Below are positions 1 through 12,414 of a stretch of DNA of 64,000 nt, in pieces; positions within the stretch are counted from its first letter, which is position 1; every line of letters begins with the position of its first letter. The notes beneath the pieces are model-generated. The model did no database searches. It worked only from the letters and a program-made list of their open reading frames with translations, and was not told the DNA's origin. Origin of the DNA: an uncultured Pseudomonadota bacterium (GTDB lineage Bacteria > Pseudomonadota > Alphaproteobacteria > UBA9219); assembly GCA_903919315.1 (NCBI GenBank), contig CAIXHP010000020.1:1-64000 (forward strand). The letters are read 5' to 3'. Both the position numbers and the translations under genes were made by a program.

Positions 1-113
1 AGGCCTCGAAACTCTCGCAAGGCTCCTCGCCGGAGCAGAAAACGAAGCCCAAAAAATATTCTTTACCGCCCCCTCAGCCCCCAAAAGACAACCTAACATG
101 CTGATATTACAGG

Positions 114-998
114 GTGTTCAAAAATGAGTCCGGTACTATGTGTTGCGCCTACAGTAGGACTATCGCCAGACATTTTTTTAACGCCAGTCCCGATATAAAT
201 TTATACACGGCAACGGCGGTCGAAGGCCCCAAGGCCATGGAACCGATTGGAAACCCTAACGCTCATACCTACCTGCTCGTTACAGATGGTCGGCAAGGAT
301 ATATCGTTGACGGCACAATCTCACAATTTTTCAGCCAATTTGAAGATTTAAGCGCCGAGGTTCTTGGCATTAGACAGTCCTACTTCGTCGGAACGCGCGA
401 CGAACTCAGACGGTTAACGGCAAAGGCATCGGAAAACACGCTTCGCTATGCTCGAGAATATGGATCCGCTTTTGGCATTGATGCCAGCAAGATCAGGTCG
501 CTATCGGATTTAGATGTAAAAACCCCGGCGGACAGGGATATTCTGAATAAACTGTTTGCCTACAATCTCGTGCCAAGAGATGGGACTTCGGCACCACCGA
601 TATGGAACGGAATATGCTCCGTCCACCCCGATTATGTGCCCCAACCAAAAACCAACCCCGGCTATCCCATCATTATAGGCGGACATGTGAAATCCCAAAT
701 CTTTGAACGTTCATGGGGAACAAAATCTCGGCTGCAATTCCAGCATGAAGGGCAAGAAATACACATTGATTTGCTCCGCAACGTATTTGCGGGTGAAGTT
801 GCAATCTCACTGATCGGCGTTATAAGCCCACACGAACCCAATAAAGCCAAAAAACGCTGGCGAAACATCGCCATGATTGCCTATCGCAGTAGGCAGAATG
901 AACCAAGCACCATTCCTCTCCTGCCACGCGGTGAAGCAGAAGGTCATCACCCTCGCGCCGTGATCCACCCGCCGCCCAGAACCCGCGAGCCGTCATAG
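114..998 (+). CDS. Hypothetical protein, possible papain-like/transglutaminase-like fold
   Basis: ORF with GTG start at 114 or ATG at 138. N-terminal Cys (CCAYSR) followed by [23 protein letters not shown], which resembles the His/Asp segment of papain-like enzymes. 3' end overlaps mnmA on the other strand by about 50 nt. Confidence 0.5.
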   Translation: MFKNESGTMCCAYSRTIARHFFNASPDINLYTATAVEGPKAMEPIGNPNAHTYLLVTDGRQGYIVDGTISQFFSQFEDLSAEVLGIRQSYFVGTRDELRRLTAKASENTLRYAREYGSAFGIDASKIRSLSDLDVKTPADRDILNKLFAYNLVPRDGTSAPPIWNGICSVHPDYVPQPKTNPGYPIIIGGHVKSQIFERSWGTKSRLQFQHEGQEIHIDLLRNVFAGEVAISLIGVISPHEPNKAKKRWRNIAMIAYRSRQNEPSTIPLLPRGEAEGHHPRAVIHPPPRTREPS

Positions 999-2065
999 AC
1001 CACACCCGCTTGCCCCGGAGCCACGCCATAACAAGGCGCAGCCAGTTCAACCGTTCCCGAACCATTGGGGCGAAGCCAAAACCGGGCCTCCTGCGGCGGC
1101 TGGGATGAACGGAGGCGCACTTGCACCGCCAGTCCATCAGCCGGGACCGGATCGCCCAGCCAGTTCATATCGACCAGCCGCACCTCCGACTGCGCCAACG
1201 CCTCGCGCGGCCCGACGATCACGCGATGGTTGGCGGCATCGAGCTTGATGACATAGAGCGGTTCATTGCTGTCGCCGTCGCGCGCGCTGATGTTCAAACC
1301 GCGCCGTTGCCCGACCGTAAAATGAATGATGCCCTCATGCTGGCCCAAGACGCGCCCTTGCTGATCGACAATCGCCCCCGGCTCTATCGCGCCGGGACGC
1401 AGCCTGTTGACCACGCTGGCGTAATCGCCATCCGGCACAAAACAAATATCCTGACTGTCCGGCTTGGTCGCCACCGGGAGTCCGAACCGCTCGGCCAGCG
1501 CCCGTGTGGCGGTCTTGGGCATACCGCCAAGCGGGAAGCGCAAGAACGCCAGTTGCTCCTTCTTTGTGGCAAAAAGGAAATAACTCTGGTCGCGGCTGTC
1601 ATCGACGGCGCGATGGAGTTCCGCGCCGCTCGCGCCCTGAGCATGGCGAACATAGTGGCCTGTGGCCAGAGCGTCCGCGCCCAGATCACGCGCCGTCGCC
1701 AGCAAATCGCCGAACTTCACATTCTGGTTGCATCTCACGCAAGGGATGGGCGTTTCGCCGCGCAGGTAACTGTCGGCGAAATCGTCCATCACGCTTTGCG
1801 AGAACTTGCTTTCGTAATCGAGGATATAGTGCGGGAATCCGACCATCTCCGCCACGCGCCGCGCGTCGTAAATGTCCTGTCCCGCGCAACACGCGCCTTT
1901 CTTTGCCATGGCCAAGCCATGGTCATAGAGTTGCAGCGTGATGCCGACGACATCATAGCCTTCCTCGGCCAACAACGCCGCCGTGACCGAGCTGTCCACG
2001 CCCCCCGACATCGCCACGACCACCCGCGTTTCCTTGGGCGGCTTATCAAAGCCCAGACTGTTCAT
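947..2065 (-). CDS. mnmA: tRNA-specific 2-thiouridylase MnmA
   Basis: [36 protein letters not shown]-loop, [22 protein letters not shown] motifs. Confidence 0.96.
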   Translation of the reverse strand: MNSLGFDKPPKETRVVVAMSGGVDSSVTAALLAEEGYDVVGITLQLYDHGLAMAKKGACCAGQDIYDARRVAEMVGFPHYILDYESKFSQSVMDDFADSYLRGETPIPCVRCNQNVKFGDLLATARDLGADALATGHYVRHAQGASGAELHRAVDDSRDQSYFLFATKKEQLAFLRFPLGGMPKTATRALAERFGLPVATKPDSQDICFVPDGDYASVVNRLRPGAIEPGAIVDQQGRVLGQHEGIIHFTVGQRRGLNISARDGDSNEPLYVIKLDAANHRVIVGPREALAQSEVRLVDMNWLGDPVPADGLAVQVRLRSSQPPQEARFWLRPNGSGTVELAAPCYGVAPGQAGVVYDGSRVLGGGWITARG

Positions 2066-2535
2066 GCCAACTGGCTGCGCAGCATCCAGATGATTTTGTC
2101 GTGAGCCTGCAAACGCTGCACCATCAAATCTTCCGTCCCCGCATCGTCGATGTCGTCGGCGTACTCGGCGGCCATAATGATGCGCGCGCGTACCAGTTGG
2201 TGCGACTGCAACAAATCCTTGACCATCGCCTCGGCCTTGAGCGGCTTGTCGTCCGCTTCCTTGATCGCCGTGTTTTGAAGAAAGGCTTCCATGCTGCCGT
2301 CCGGCATCAGGCCGAGAGCGCGAATGCGTTCGGCGATTTCGTCGGCGGCATCAAACAGAGCTTCGTACTGTTCGCCGAAAAGCTTGTGCAGCGGCGCGAA
2401 CAACGGCCCCATTACATTCCAGTGATAGCCGTGCGTCTTCACGCCCAGCACATAGGTATCGCTCAACACCTCGGCAAGGCGCTTGGCCATAGCGGTGTTG
2501 GAATCTTCTTTCCGTGCAGACTTTGATCGGGCCAT
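2062..2535 (-). CDS. dps: Dps/ferritin-like DNA starvation protein
   Basis: [52 protein letters not shown]; start chosen at MARSKSARK. Confidence 0.9.
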   Translation of the reverse strand: MARSKSARKEDSNTAMAKRLAEVLSDTYVLGVKTHGYHWNVMGPLFAPLHKLFGEQYEALFDAADEIAERIRALGLMPDGSMEAFLQNTAIKEADDKPLKAEAMVKDLLQSHQLVRARIIMAAEYADDIDDAGTEDLMVQRLQAHDKIIWMLRSQLA

Positions 2536-2735
2536 GAAAAACCTCCCAGCTGGAATGAAACAAACGCGCGGGCCGCAAGGCTGCCGCATGGTTCAACAAA
2601 GGCAGGCAATATAGCACCTGTTGAAGAAAGAGCCTATCCCCGACAAATTCAGTCCGAAAGCGCTAAATCCCTACAAAGATAAGGCGCAATTGACCCTCGG
2701 CTATAGCCGATGGTGACGGTTCCCAACAGGAGACT

Positions 2736-3653
2736 CTAAGCTATCCGCTGCGCCGTCTCGGCGTGCGGCACGTCCAGCAGCGCTTGCACCATCGCGTCCT
2801 TGACGAGCTTTTCGGTGTGTTTCAGCACCGGCACCAAAGGCAGACGCAGTTCGTTGCGGCATTTGCCGAGCAGCGAAGCAGCAAATTTCACGGGGCCGGG
2901 CGAGCTTTCGGCGAACAGGGCTTCGGCCAGCGGAGCCAACTGCGCGTTCGCGCGTTGCGCCGTTGCGATGTCGCCCGAACGCCACGCGTTCTGCATTTGC
3001 GCGCAAAGTGCAGGCGCGATGTTGGACACCACCGAGATGCACCCCGTCCCGCCCTGCGCCAGAAAGGGCAGCGCCGTGTCGTCGTTGCCGGAAAGCTGGA
3101 TGAACTTTTCACCGCAAAGCTGGCGGGTTTTCTGAATCCGGCCCAAATCGCCGGTTGCGTCCTTGATGCCGATGATTCGCGGCAACTCGGCCAGACGCGC
3201 CACGGTCTCGACGCTCAGGCTCACGACCGTACGCCCCGGAACGTTGTAAAGGATGATCGGCAAGCCGCTGCGGTCGTGGATGGTTTTGAAATGCTGGTAC
3301 AGGCCTTCCTGCGTCGGCTTATTGTAATAGGGGACGACATGCAGCGCGGCATCGGCACCGAGAAGCTCGGCGCGGCGCGTGGATTGGACGGCGAATTCGG
3401 TGGCGTTCGAGCCGCATCCGGCGATCACAGGAACCTTGCCCTTGGCGACTTCGAGGCAGAGGCGAATGACCTGATCGTCTTCTTCCTCGGTCAAAGTCGG
3501 GGTTTCGCCCGTCGTGCCGCAGGGCACCACCGCATGGGTGCCTTCATCAAGCTGCCATTGCACGAAGTCCTGAAAAGCTTTGCCGTCCACCGCGCCGTTC
3601 TTAAAAGGCGTAATCAGGGCCGTTATCGAACCGTGAAGCGGCGTGGTCATCAT
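2736..3653 (-). CDS. dapA: 4-hydroxy-tetrahydrodipicolinate synthase
   Basis: GSITALITPF, GTTGETPTL, YYNKPTQEGLYQHF, YNVPGRT, IKDATGD motifs. Confidence 0.95.
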   Translation of the reverse strand: MMTTPLHGSITALITPFKNGAVDGKAFQDFVQWQLDEGTHAVVPCGTTGETPTLTEEEDDQVIRLCLEVAKGKVPVIAGCGSNATEFAVQSTRRAELLGADAALHVVPYYNKPTQEGLYQHFKTIHDRSGLPIILYNVPGRTVVSLSVETVARLAELPRIIGIKDATGDLGRIQKTRQLCGEKFIQLSGNDDTALPFLAQGGTGCISVVSNIAPALCAQMQNAWRSGDIATAQRANAQLAPLAEALFAESSPGPVKFAASLLGKCRNELRLPLVPVLKHTEKLVKDAMVQALLDVPHAETAQRIA

Positions 3654-3838
3654 CGTATGTCTCCCAATGAATAATGGCTCCAGCATCTTAGGCTGCGCCT
3701 ACCCCATCAGGCAAGACACCGAGAATACAGTTCGCATTTTAGACAATTCCATCAAAAACGCCTTGTTTTTCGGGCTGTTATGATTTTCGCAACACCTTTC
3801 CGCTATAGTAACAACATTCAAACAAAGGAGCTATTTCC

Positions 3839-4003
3839 ATGGTATCAGCCGTCTCCGCCTCTGCGCCCCAAGGCGCGATCTCGACTCAGTTGGATCGCGT
3901 ACAGAACGACAGACCCACGGCGGCTGAACCGCCGCATCCGACCGCGCCTCCGCCTCCCCCCGTGGAAGAGTCGCGTGGAGCGAGCGTCGACACGACCGCC
4001 TGA
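3839..4003 (+). CDS. Small Pro-rich 54-aa protein (unannotated in ORF track)
   Basis: ATG preceded by AAGGAG; reads MVSAVSASAPQGAISTQLDRVQNDRPTAAEPPHPTAPPPPPVEESRGASVDTTA*; followed directly by a strong terminator. Confidence 0.55.
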   Translation: MVSAVSASAPQGAISTQLDRVQNDRPTAAEPPHPTAPPPPPVEESRGASVDTTA

Positions 4004-4021
4004 GGGGCTCTCGCGTCGACC

Positions 4022-4062
4022 AACCGGTCTTGCCTGACAGCGCGGCAAGGCCGGTTTTTTTT
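4022..4062 (+). terminator. Rho-independent terminator
   Basis: ACCGGTCTTGCC-tgacagcgc-GGCAAGGCCGGT followed by T8. Confidence 0.85.
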
Positions 4063-4160
4063 GTCTTCGGCGTGCGCGTTTTCAGGGCTGTTGCGGATGG
4101 GATTCGTACGTCCTAGGATGAAGGCCCGTTCCCCGCTGGCCCTGATCGAGTCCTCCCCCC

Positions 4161-4586
4161 ATGGTCGCCACCCAACCTACGCCTCCCGTCCGGCCCGAAA
4201 GGCCTTTGTCTCCCCATATTGATCTGTATCGTACGCAGTTCACGCCGATCGTGTCGATTTTGCATCGGCTGACGGGCCTCGCGCTGGCGGGCGGGATGGT
4301 CGTCTTTATCGCGTGGCTTGCCTGTCTGGCATCTGGCCCGACTTGCTACGAATGGATCATGGGGCTGCTGACCTCGCCGGTCGGTCTGTTCTGCCTGTTC
4401 GGGTGGACGTGGTCGCTTTTTTACCATCTAAGCACAGGAGTCCGTCATCTCGTGTGGGACACGGGGCTGTTTCTGGAAGCTTCGCGCGTTGCGCCTTCGG
4501 GACGCATTGTTATTGGCGTGTCCGTCCTGCTCACGCTGGCCGTTTGGCTGAAGTTCCTTGGTAGTGGAGTTTGCCCGTGGCTATAA
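4161..4586 (+). CDS. sdhC: Succinate dehydrogenase cytochrome b556 subunit
   Basis: RPLSPHIDLYRTQFTPIVSILHRLTGLAL and HLSTGVRHLVWD; upstream of sdhDAB. Confidence 0.93.
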   Translation: MVATQPTPPVRPERPLSPHIDLYRTQFTPIVSILHRLTGLALAGGMVVFIAWLACLASGPTCYEWIMGLLTSPVGLFCLFGWTWSLFYHLSTGVRHLVWDTGLFLEASRVAPSGRIVIGVSVLLTLAVWLKFLGSGVCPWL

Positions 4587-4972
4587 AATCCTTTCGCTCT
4601 CCGCTGGGCCGCGCGCGCGGCACCGGCTCTACCGGCCAAGGCACCGATCATTGGTGGCATCAGCGGCTTACTTCGCTCGCGCTCATCCCTCTGGCGCTCT
4701 ATCTCATCGGCACGTTTCTGGCCTATGTCGTTTGGGGCAGAAGCTATGCTTCGGCCAGAGCGTGGCTTCATTCGCCCGTGACGGCGGCGGCGGTGATCTT
4801 GTTGATCGGCGTCGGTTTCCACCACGGCGCGGCGGGACTGCAAGTCATCATCGAAGACTACCTTCATTGCGAAAAGCTGAAAATCGTCGCCCTGATCGCG
4901 GTCAAATTCGCGGCGGGCTTTCTGGCGTTGATCGGCATTCTCGCCGTCTTGAAAATTTTGTTGGGAGCTTAA
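4577..4972 (+). CDS. sdhD: Succinate dehydrogenase membrane anchor subunit
   Basis: Position between sdhC and sdhA; GSTGQGTDHWWHQRLTSLALIPL, HHGAAGLQVIIEDYLH; GTG 4577 or TTG 4571 start. Confidence 0.9.
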   Translation: MAIKSFRSPLGRARGTGSTGQGTDHWWHQRLTSLALIPLALYLIGTFLAYVVWGRSYASARAWLHSPVTAAAVILLIGVGFHHGAAGLQVIIEDYLHCEKLKIVALIAVKFAAGFLALIGILAVLKILLGA

Positions 4973-4978
4973 TTCACA

Positions 4979-6769
4979 ATGCCCAAAGCCTATGAATTCA
5001 TCGACCATACCTATGACGTGATCGTCGTCGGCGCGGGCGGCGCGGGTTTGCGCGCCACGTTCGGCATGGCGGAAAAAGGCCTCAAGACCGCCTGCATCAC
5101 CAAAGTCTTTCCCACGCGCAGCCACACCGTCGCCGCGCAAGGCGGCATCAGCGCCGCGCTCGGCAACATGGGCGAAGACGACTGGCGCTGGCACATGTAC
5201 GACACGATCAAAGGCTCGGACTGGCTGGGCGATCAAGACGCCATCGAATACATGTGCCGCGAGGCCATGCCCGCCGTGATCGAGCTGGAGCATTACGGCG
5301 TTCCTTTCAGCCGCACGCCCGACGGCAAAATCTATCAGCGCCCCTTTGGCGGCATGACGACGCACTTCGGCGAGGGCATCGCGCAACGCACCTGCGCCGC
5401 CGCCGACCGCACGGGGCACGCCATTCTGCACACGCTGTACCAGCAATCGCTCAAGCATCAGGCCGAGTTCTTCATCGAGTATTTCGCCATTGACCTGATG
5501 ATGGACGACAAGGGCGTTTGCCGGGGTGTCGTCGCGTGGAATCTCGACGATGGGACGCTCCACCGTTTCCGCGCTCATCAGGTGGTGATGGCGACCGGCG
5601 GTTATGGCCGCACCTATTTCTCATGCACCTCGGCGCATACTTGCACAGGTGACGGTAACGCGATGGCGCTTCGTGCGGGACTGCCGTTACAGGATATGGA
5701 ATTCATCCAGTTCCACCCCACGGGTGTTTACGGCGCGGGCTGCCTCATCACCGAAGGCGTGCGCGGCGAAGGCGGCTATGTCACCAACGGCAACGGCGAG
5801 CGGTTCATGGAGCGCTACGCCCCGCATGCCAAAGACCTCGCCAGCCGCGATGTCGTCAGCCGTTCGATGACCATCGAAATCCGCGAGGGACGCGGTTGCG
5901 GGCCGCTCAAGGATCACATCCATCTGCATCTGGAACATCTCGACCCCAAGGTTATTCACGAACGTCTGCCCGGCATCGCCGAAACCGCGCGCGTGTTTGC
6001 GGGCGTGGACGTGACGAAAGCGCCCATCCCCGTTTTGCCCACCGCGCATTACAATATGGGCGGCATCCCCACCAATTTCCGCGCTGAAGTCATCAATCCG
6101 ACGGCCAGCGACCCTGATGCCACTGTGCAAGGCCTTATGGCCATCGGCGAAGCGGCTTGCGTTTCGGTGCATGGCGCGAACCGGCTGGGTTCCAACTCGT
6201 TGCTCGATCTGGTGGTGTTTGGCCGCGCCGCCGCGCAGCGTGCCGCCGAACTGGTCAGGCCGGACAGCCCGCACCGCGAGCTGCCGCCCGACATGGGCGA
6301 CCTCGCGCTGGCGCGGCTCGACCGTTTCCGCCACGCCAAAGGCGATGTCCGCACCGCCGACCTGCGGCTTGAAATGCAAAAGATTATGCAGAGCGAATGC
6401 ACCGTGTTCCGCACCGGCGAGTCACTGGCCGAAGGTCAGAGGAAAATCCGCGCGGCGTGGGCGAAGCGCGACCGGCTCAACGTCACCGATACGTCGTTGG
6501 TGTGGAATTCCGATCTTGTCGAAACGCTGGAACTCGACAATTTGATGTATCAGGCCGTGGCCGCCCTCGATTGCGCCGCCAACCGCACGGAATCGCGCGG
6601 TGCGCATGCCCGCGAGGACTATCCGCAGCGCGACGACGTGAACTGGCTGAAGCACTCCACCGTCTGGATCGATGAAAAGGGCGCCACCAAACTCGGCACC
6701 CGCCCCGTCCACCTGCACACCCTCACCGACGAAGTCAAAGCCGTGCCGCCGAAGGCGCGGGTGTATTGA
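4979..6769 (+). CDS. sdhA: Succinate dehydrogenase flavoprotein subunit
   Basis: [70 protein letters not shown]. Confidence 0.98.
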   Translation: MPKAYEFIDHTYDVIVVGAGGAGLRATFGMAEKGLKTACITKVFPTRSHTVAAQGGISAALGNMGEDDWRWHMYDTIKGSDWLGDQDAIEYMCREAMPAVIELEHYGVPFSRTPDGKIYQRPFGGMTTHFGEGIAQRTCAAADRTGHAILHTLYQQSLKHQAEFFIEYFAIDLMMDDKGVCRGVVAWNLDDGTLHRFRAHQVVMATGGYGRTYFSCTSAHTCTGDGNAMALRAGLPLQDMEFIQFHPTGVYGAGCLITEGVRGEGGYVTNGNGERFMERYAPHAKDLASRDVVSRSMTIEIREGRGCGPLKDHIHLHLEHLDPKVIHERLPGIAETARVFAGVDVTKAPIPVLPTAHYNMGGIPTNFRAEVINPTASDPDATVQGLMAIGEAACVSVHGANRLGSNSLLDLVVFGRAAAQRAAELVRPDSPHRELPPDMGDLALARLDRFRHAKGDVRTADLRLEMQKIMQSECTVFRTGESLAEGQRKIRAAWAKRDRLNVTDTSLVWNSDLVETLELDNLMYQAVAALDCAANRTESRGAHAREDYPQRDDVNWLKHSTVWIDEKGATKLGTRPVHLHTLTDEVKAVPPKARVY

Positions 6770-6780
6770 GGAGTTATTGA

Positions 6781-7562
6781 TGGTCGAACTCACCCTTCCC
6801 CCGAATTCCCGTGTTCAGCCCGGCGTGACGCATCCTGCGCCTGAGGGGGCGACGCGGACGAAGACGTTTAAAATTTATCGCTGGTCGCCGGACGACGGAC
6901 AGAACCCGCGCATGGACGAATACACCATCGACCTCGACAAGTGCGGGCCGATGGTGCTGGATGCCATGATCCACATCAAGAACGACATCGACAGCACGCT
7001 GACCTTTCGCCGTTCCTGCCGCGAAGGCATCTGCGGTTCGTGCGCGGCGAACATCGACGGCACCAACACGCTGTCTTGCCTCAAGCCCATCGACGAGATT
7101 AAAGGCGACGTGAAAATTTACCCGCTGCCGCACATGAAAGTGGTCAAAGACCTCGTGCCGGATTTAACGCTGGCCTATGCGCAACTCGCCTCCATCAAGC
7201 CGTGGCTGCAAAGCCAGACCCCGCCGCCGCCCGACCGCGAGCGGTTGCAGTCGCCGGAGGAGCGCGCGAAGCTGGATGGGCTTTATGAATGCATTCTCTG
7301 CTTTTGCTGCTCGACCAGTTGCCCCAGCTATTGGTGGAACACCGAACGCTACCTCGGCCCCGCCGTCCTGTTGCAAGCCTATCGCTGGATCGTGGACAGC
7401 CGCGACGAGATGACGGGCGAGAGGCTCGACAATCTCGAAGACCCGTTCCGGCTGTATCGCTGCCACACCATCATGAACTGCACGCGCACCTGCCCCAAAG
7501 GCCTGAACCCGGCCAAAGCCATTGCGGAAATCAAGAAAATGATGGTCACGCGGCGTGTCTGA
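6781..7562 (+). CDS. sdhB: Succinate dehydrogenase iron-sulfur subunit
   Basis: [62 protein letters not shown] 6781. Confidence 0.97.
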
Positions 7563-7566
7563 GTCC

Positions 7567-8436
7567 ATGAACCCATCCCAAGGCTTCCTCCGCCACATCA
7601 CAGCCTGCACGCGCCATGACCTCAGCCGCTTTACGCCGCTGCGGATCGGTGGGCAGGACATGGGGTGGATCGCACCGGAACTCGCCGACTTGCTAAGCAT
7701 GACCAAGTGGTTCACGCGCCAGCCGCAGGGCGTGGAGCTGCAAGCCTACCCCGAAGATTTCCACCATCGCAGCGCCACGCTTGCCGTGGCGGCGCTTTGG
7801 GTCGCGGAATGTTTCAGTTCTCGCCTGCGCGGCGAAATGTACCCGGTCATTAAGAACTGGGGGGATACGCCTCTGGCCGAAATCGACCGCGCCGCCGTGC
7901 CGTGGTTCGGCGTGCGGGGCTATGGCGTGCATGTGAACGGTTTTGTGCGCCGCGACGACGGCCTCTATATGTGGATCGCCGAGCGCGCCGCCGACCGTCT
8001 GGTTGACCCCGGCAAGCTCGACAACATGATCGGCGGCGGGTTGCCCATCGGTCTGACCGTTGAGGAAAATCTGGCCAAGGAAGCTTGGGAAGAAGCCGCC
8101 GTCCCCGCCAAGCTGGCCGCTACCGCCATCGCCGTCGGGTCGCTCAGTTATAAGGTCGAGATGATGGGCGGTCTGCGCAACGACACGCTCTTTGTTTATG
8201 ACCTTGAACTGCCTGAAGACTTCACGCCCCGCAACACCGATGGCGAGGTTGAGAGATTCACGCTCATGCCGCTGGCGGATGTCGCCGCGATCATCCACGA
8301 CACCGACCGGTTCAAATTCAACTGCAATCTGGTGTTGATCGACTTCATGCTGCGGCACAACTTTATCGGCCCTGACCATCCCGAATACGCCGCCCTCATC
8401 GCCGCCCTCAAACCGCTCCGCGAGCAGCAAGCCTAA
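7567..8436 (+). CDS. NUDIX hydrolase with DUF4743-type N-terminal domain
   Basis: GGGLPIGLTVEENLAKEAWEEAAVPAKLA NUDIX box; GYGVHVNGFVRRDDGLYMWIAERA. Confidence 0.85.
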   Translation: MNPSQGFLRHITACTRHDLSRFTPLRIGGQDMGWIAPELADLLSMTKWFTRQPQGVELQAYPEDFHHRSATLAVAALWVAECFSSRLRGEMYPVIKNWGDTPLAEIDRAAVPWFGVRGYGVHVNGFVRRDDGLYMWIAERAADRLVDPGKLDNMIGGGLPIGLTVEENLAKEAWEEAAVPAKLAATAIAVGSLSYKVEMMGGLRNDTLFVYDLELPEDFTPRNTDGEVERFTLMPLADVAAIIHDTDRFKFNCNLVLIDFMLRHNFIGPDHPEYAALIAALKPLREQQA

Positions 8437-9273
8437 CTATAGGCCGATGGTGCGCCGGACTTCCTCCGCCGTCATGCCTTCGGATCGCAGATGGCGCAAA
8501 GTCACGGCATGGTCGCGTTTGGCGTAGCGATGGCCGGAGGCATCGACCAGCAATTTGTGGTGATGATAGTCCGGCACGGCGTAGCCGAGCAACGCTTGCA
8601 GCAAGCGGTGGAGGTCGGTGGCGCGGAACAAATCCTCGCCGCGCGTTACAAGCGTCACGCCTTGCAGGTGATCGTCCACGGTGACGCTAAGGTGATAGCT
8701 GGTCGGCACGTCGCGACGCGCCAGCACGACATCGCCGAAATCCTGAGGCGTGGCCACGACCTCGCCACGCTCCAAGTCGTGCCAGACGAGCGGGCCCGCC
8801 AGCGCCGTCGCCTTGGCCATATCTAGCCGCCAGTTGGGCGCGGCGCGTTCGTTTCGCAAATGCTCCTGGTCCTCCGACGACAAATGACGGCATGTTCCGG
8901 GGTAAATCGGGCCATCAGGTCCGGCATGAGGGGCCTGCCCCGATGCAGCCGCCTCAGCAGTTACCTCGCGGCGGGTGCAAAAGCAGGGATACAGCAAACC
9001 CATGCTGCGTAGCCGCGCCAGTGCATCCTGATAATCCGTCAGATGTTGTGACTGCCTGCGCACCGGCTCTTCCCAACGCAGTCCCAGCCAGCGCAGGTCT
9101 TCCATCAGATCAGACGTGAACGCGGGCTTGCAACGCACAGGGTCGATGTCTTCGATGCGCAGCAGAAAACGCCCGCCTTCCGTTCGCGCCGCTTGTTCGG
9201 CGAACAGCGCCGAATAAGCGTGTCCTAAATGCAGATGCCCCGTGGGGCTGGGCGCGAAGCGGGTGACAATCAT
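8437..9273 (-). CDS. gluQ: Glutamyl-Q tRNA(Asp) synthetase
   Basis: [51 protein letters not shown]; length about 278 aa. Confidence 0.93.
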   Translation of the reverse strand: MIVTRFAPSPTGHLHLGHAYSALFAEQAARTEGGRFLLRIEDIDPVRCKPAFTSDLMEDLRWLGLRWEEPVRRQSQHLTDYQDALARLRSMGLLYPCFCTRREVTAEAAASGQAPHAGPDGPIYPGTCRHLSSEDQEHLRNERAAPNWRLDMAKATALAGPLVWHDLERGEVVATPQDFGDVVLARRDVPTSYHLSVTVDDHLQGVTLVTRGEDLFRATDLHRLLQALLGYAVPDYHHHKLLVDASGHRYAKRDHAVTLRHLRSEGMTAEEVRRTIGL

Positions 9274-9922
9274 GGGGGTGACGGCGTTACGCCTTCCGCC
9301 GCTTCCAGCATCGCGGCGCGTTCGAAGTCGGCTCGCGCTTTGCTCTCCTGCCCCAGCTTCGTCCACGCCTGGCCGCGCAAGCGCAAGGCGTCGATCATGT
9401 CCGGCATGATGTCCAAGGCGCGGTTGAGGTCGTCGATAGCGTCCCAAAAGCGTTCGACGGCGGCGCGTTCGGTCGCGCGATCCAGCCACATTTCAGGATC
9501 TTGCGGTTCCAGAATGAGAGCCTTGCCGTACGCCACTTCGGCATTTTTGTGATCGTTGGCGCGCATGTAGGCAAGACCGGCCTGCGTGTACAACGAAGCC
9601 GCGTGTTTGCGGTCCGTCTTGTCACGCGCCGCCGCGAGCGCCGCGAACTCCTGCGCCGCGAAGATCGTGTCGCCGCCATGAAATTGCGCGAATGCGCGGC
9701 ACAGACGCGCACGGTCGCCGCCGCCCTGCTTGAGCCATTGTTCGGCCTGCGCCAGTGTCTCGTCCGGTGTCCGCTCGGCGCGGTGAAGACATTGCGCCAA
9801 CATTTGCTCCGCTAGGCCCGCATCTTCGGCGTGGAGCGTATGGAGGGGGCTATTCGCGCAGAAGAACGCCAAAACGGACAGAAAACAAGCCGCTTGAGCG
9901 CGGCGTTTTCCTGCCGTCACGA

Positions 9923-9926
<4 letters not shown>
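9270..9926 (-). CDS. Tetratricopeptide-repeat protein with signal peptide
   Basis: TPR-like helices [43 protein letters not shown]-terminal hydrophobic segment. Confidence 0.7.
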
Positions 9927-11725
<1,799 letters not shown>

Positions 11726-11862
11726 GGGTTCTCATTTCTCAATTTCACTGCACAAAGACCAGAAAAGCGGCCTGATGACAAGGGGCAGCCCTTGAAACAC
11801 CGCCTGTTTGCGCCTACCACAGCCAGCCCCGTATTAAATGATCCCATAAAAGAAACCAAACG

Positions 11863-11888
11863 GGATGCCCGCCTGCGCGGGCATGACG
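11863..11888. repeat. Short palindromic repeat of the GCCCGC..GCGGGC type
   Basis: GGATGCCCGCCTGCGCGGGCATGACG palindrome, related to ends of the larger repeat at 11918. Confidence 0.6.
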
Positions 11889-11917
11889 GGATTTTTGTTT
11901 GAATTCAATCCTCTATC

Positions 11918-12030
11918 GTCATCCCCGCGAAGGCGGGGAACCATCACCTGTAGTACGAAAAGCGCCGGTCTGGAAAAATTGTACTCTACCCTATCACCGG
12001 GTGATGGATCCCCGCCTTCGCGGGGATGAC
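11918..12030 (+). repeat. 113 bp palindromic repeat element, copy 1
   Basis: Terminal inverted repeats GTCATCCCCGCGAAGGCGGGGA / TCCCCGCCTTCGCGGGGATGAC; core matches the reverse complement of 24345-24454. Confidence 0.9.
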
Positions 12031-12196
12031 CTTGTTTTAATGGTTGTTCTTTGCTTTTTGAGTTTCCGGACGGACACTAAGAGGTAAGTCTTTTAGGTCC
12101 TTTGGCCGAAGAATAGCCCTCTCTGTTCCTCCTGTTCCACTCCGTATATTATGTAAAAGTTAGTCAGAAAACAAAAAAGCCAACCGAAGGTGGATC

Positions 12197-12257
12197 TAAT
12201 ACATTGATTTAATTGGCGTCCCCTACGGGATTCGAACCCGTGTTACTACTGTGAAAG
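12197..12257. repeat. Island attachment site with displaced tRNA-Glu 3' fragment
   Basis: 61 bp direct repeat with 24036-24096, 3 mismatches; 12214-12257 is the 3' part of tRNA-Glu (-). Confidence 0.9.
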
Positions 12258-12414
12258 AGTTGTATATGGCACTTTGGGGGACATGGCGAAACATGGCAAC
12301 GCCTAGAAAAACCTTATTAACAGCCGTTTTCTGTTTCCTCTTGTTCCCCTGAATCCCTCCCCGTATATTACCCAAAACTTACCCAAAAATTCCTAGGGCC
12401 AAATGGAGGGATAA

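Noticed and set aside
2763-3674. 303-aa plus ORF opposite dapA
   Set aside because: Antisense shadow of dapA.
4445-5578. 377-aa minus ORF opposite sdhC/sdhD/sdhA
   Set aside because: Antisense to conserved sdh genes.
11863-12030. Possible CRISPR because of repeated GCGGGG palindromes
   Set aside because: No regular repeat-spacer array; these are isolated REP/MITE-like palindromes.
12214-12257. Second tRNA-Glu gene
   Set aside because: Only the 3' part of the tRNA is present; it is the displaced fragment left by island insertion.
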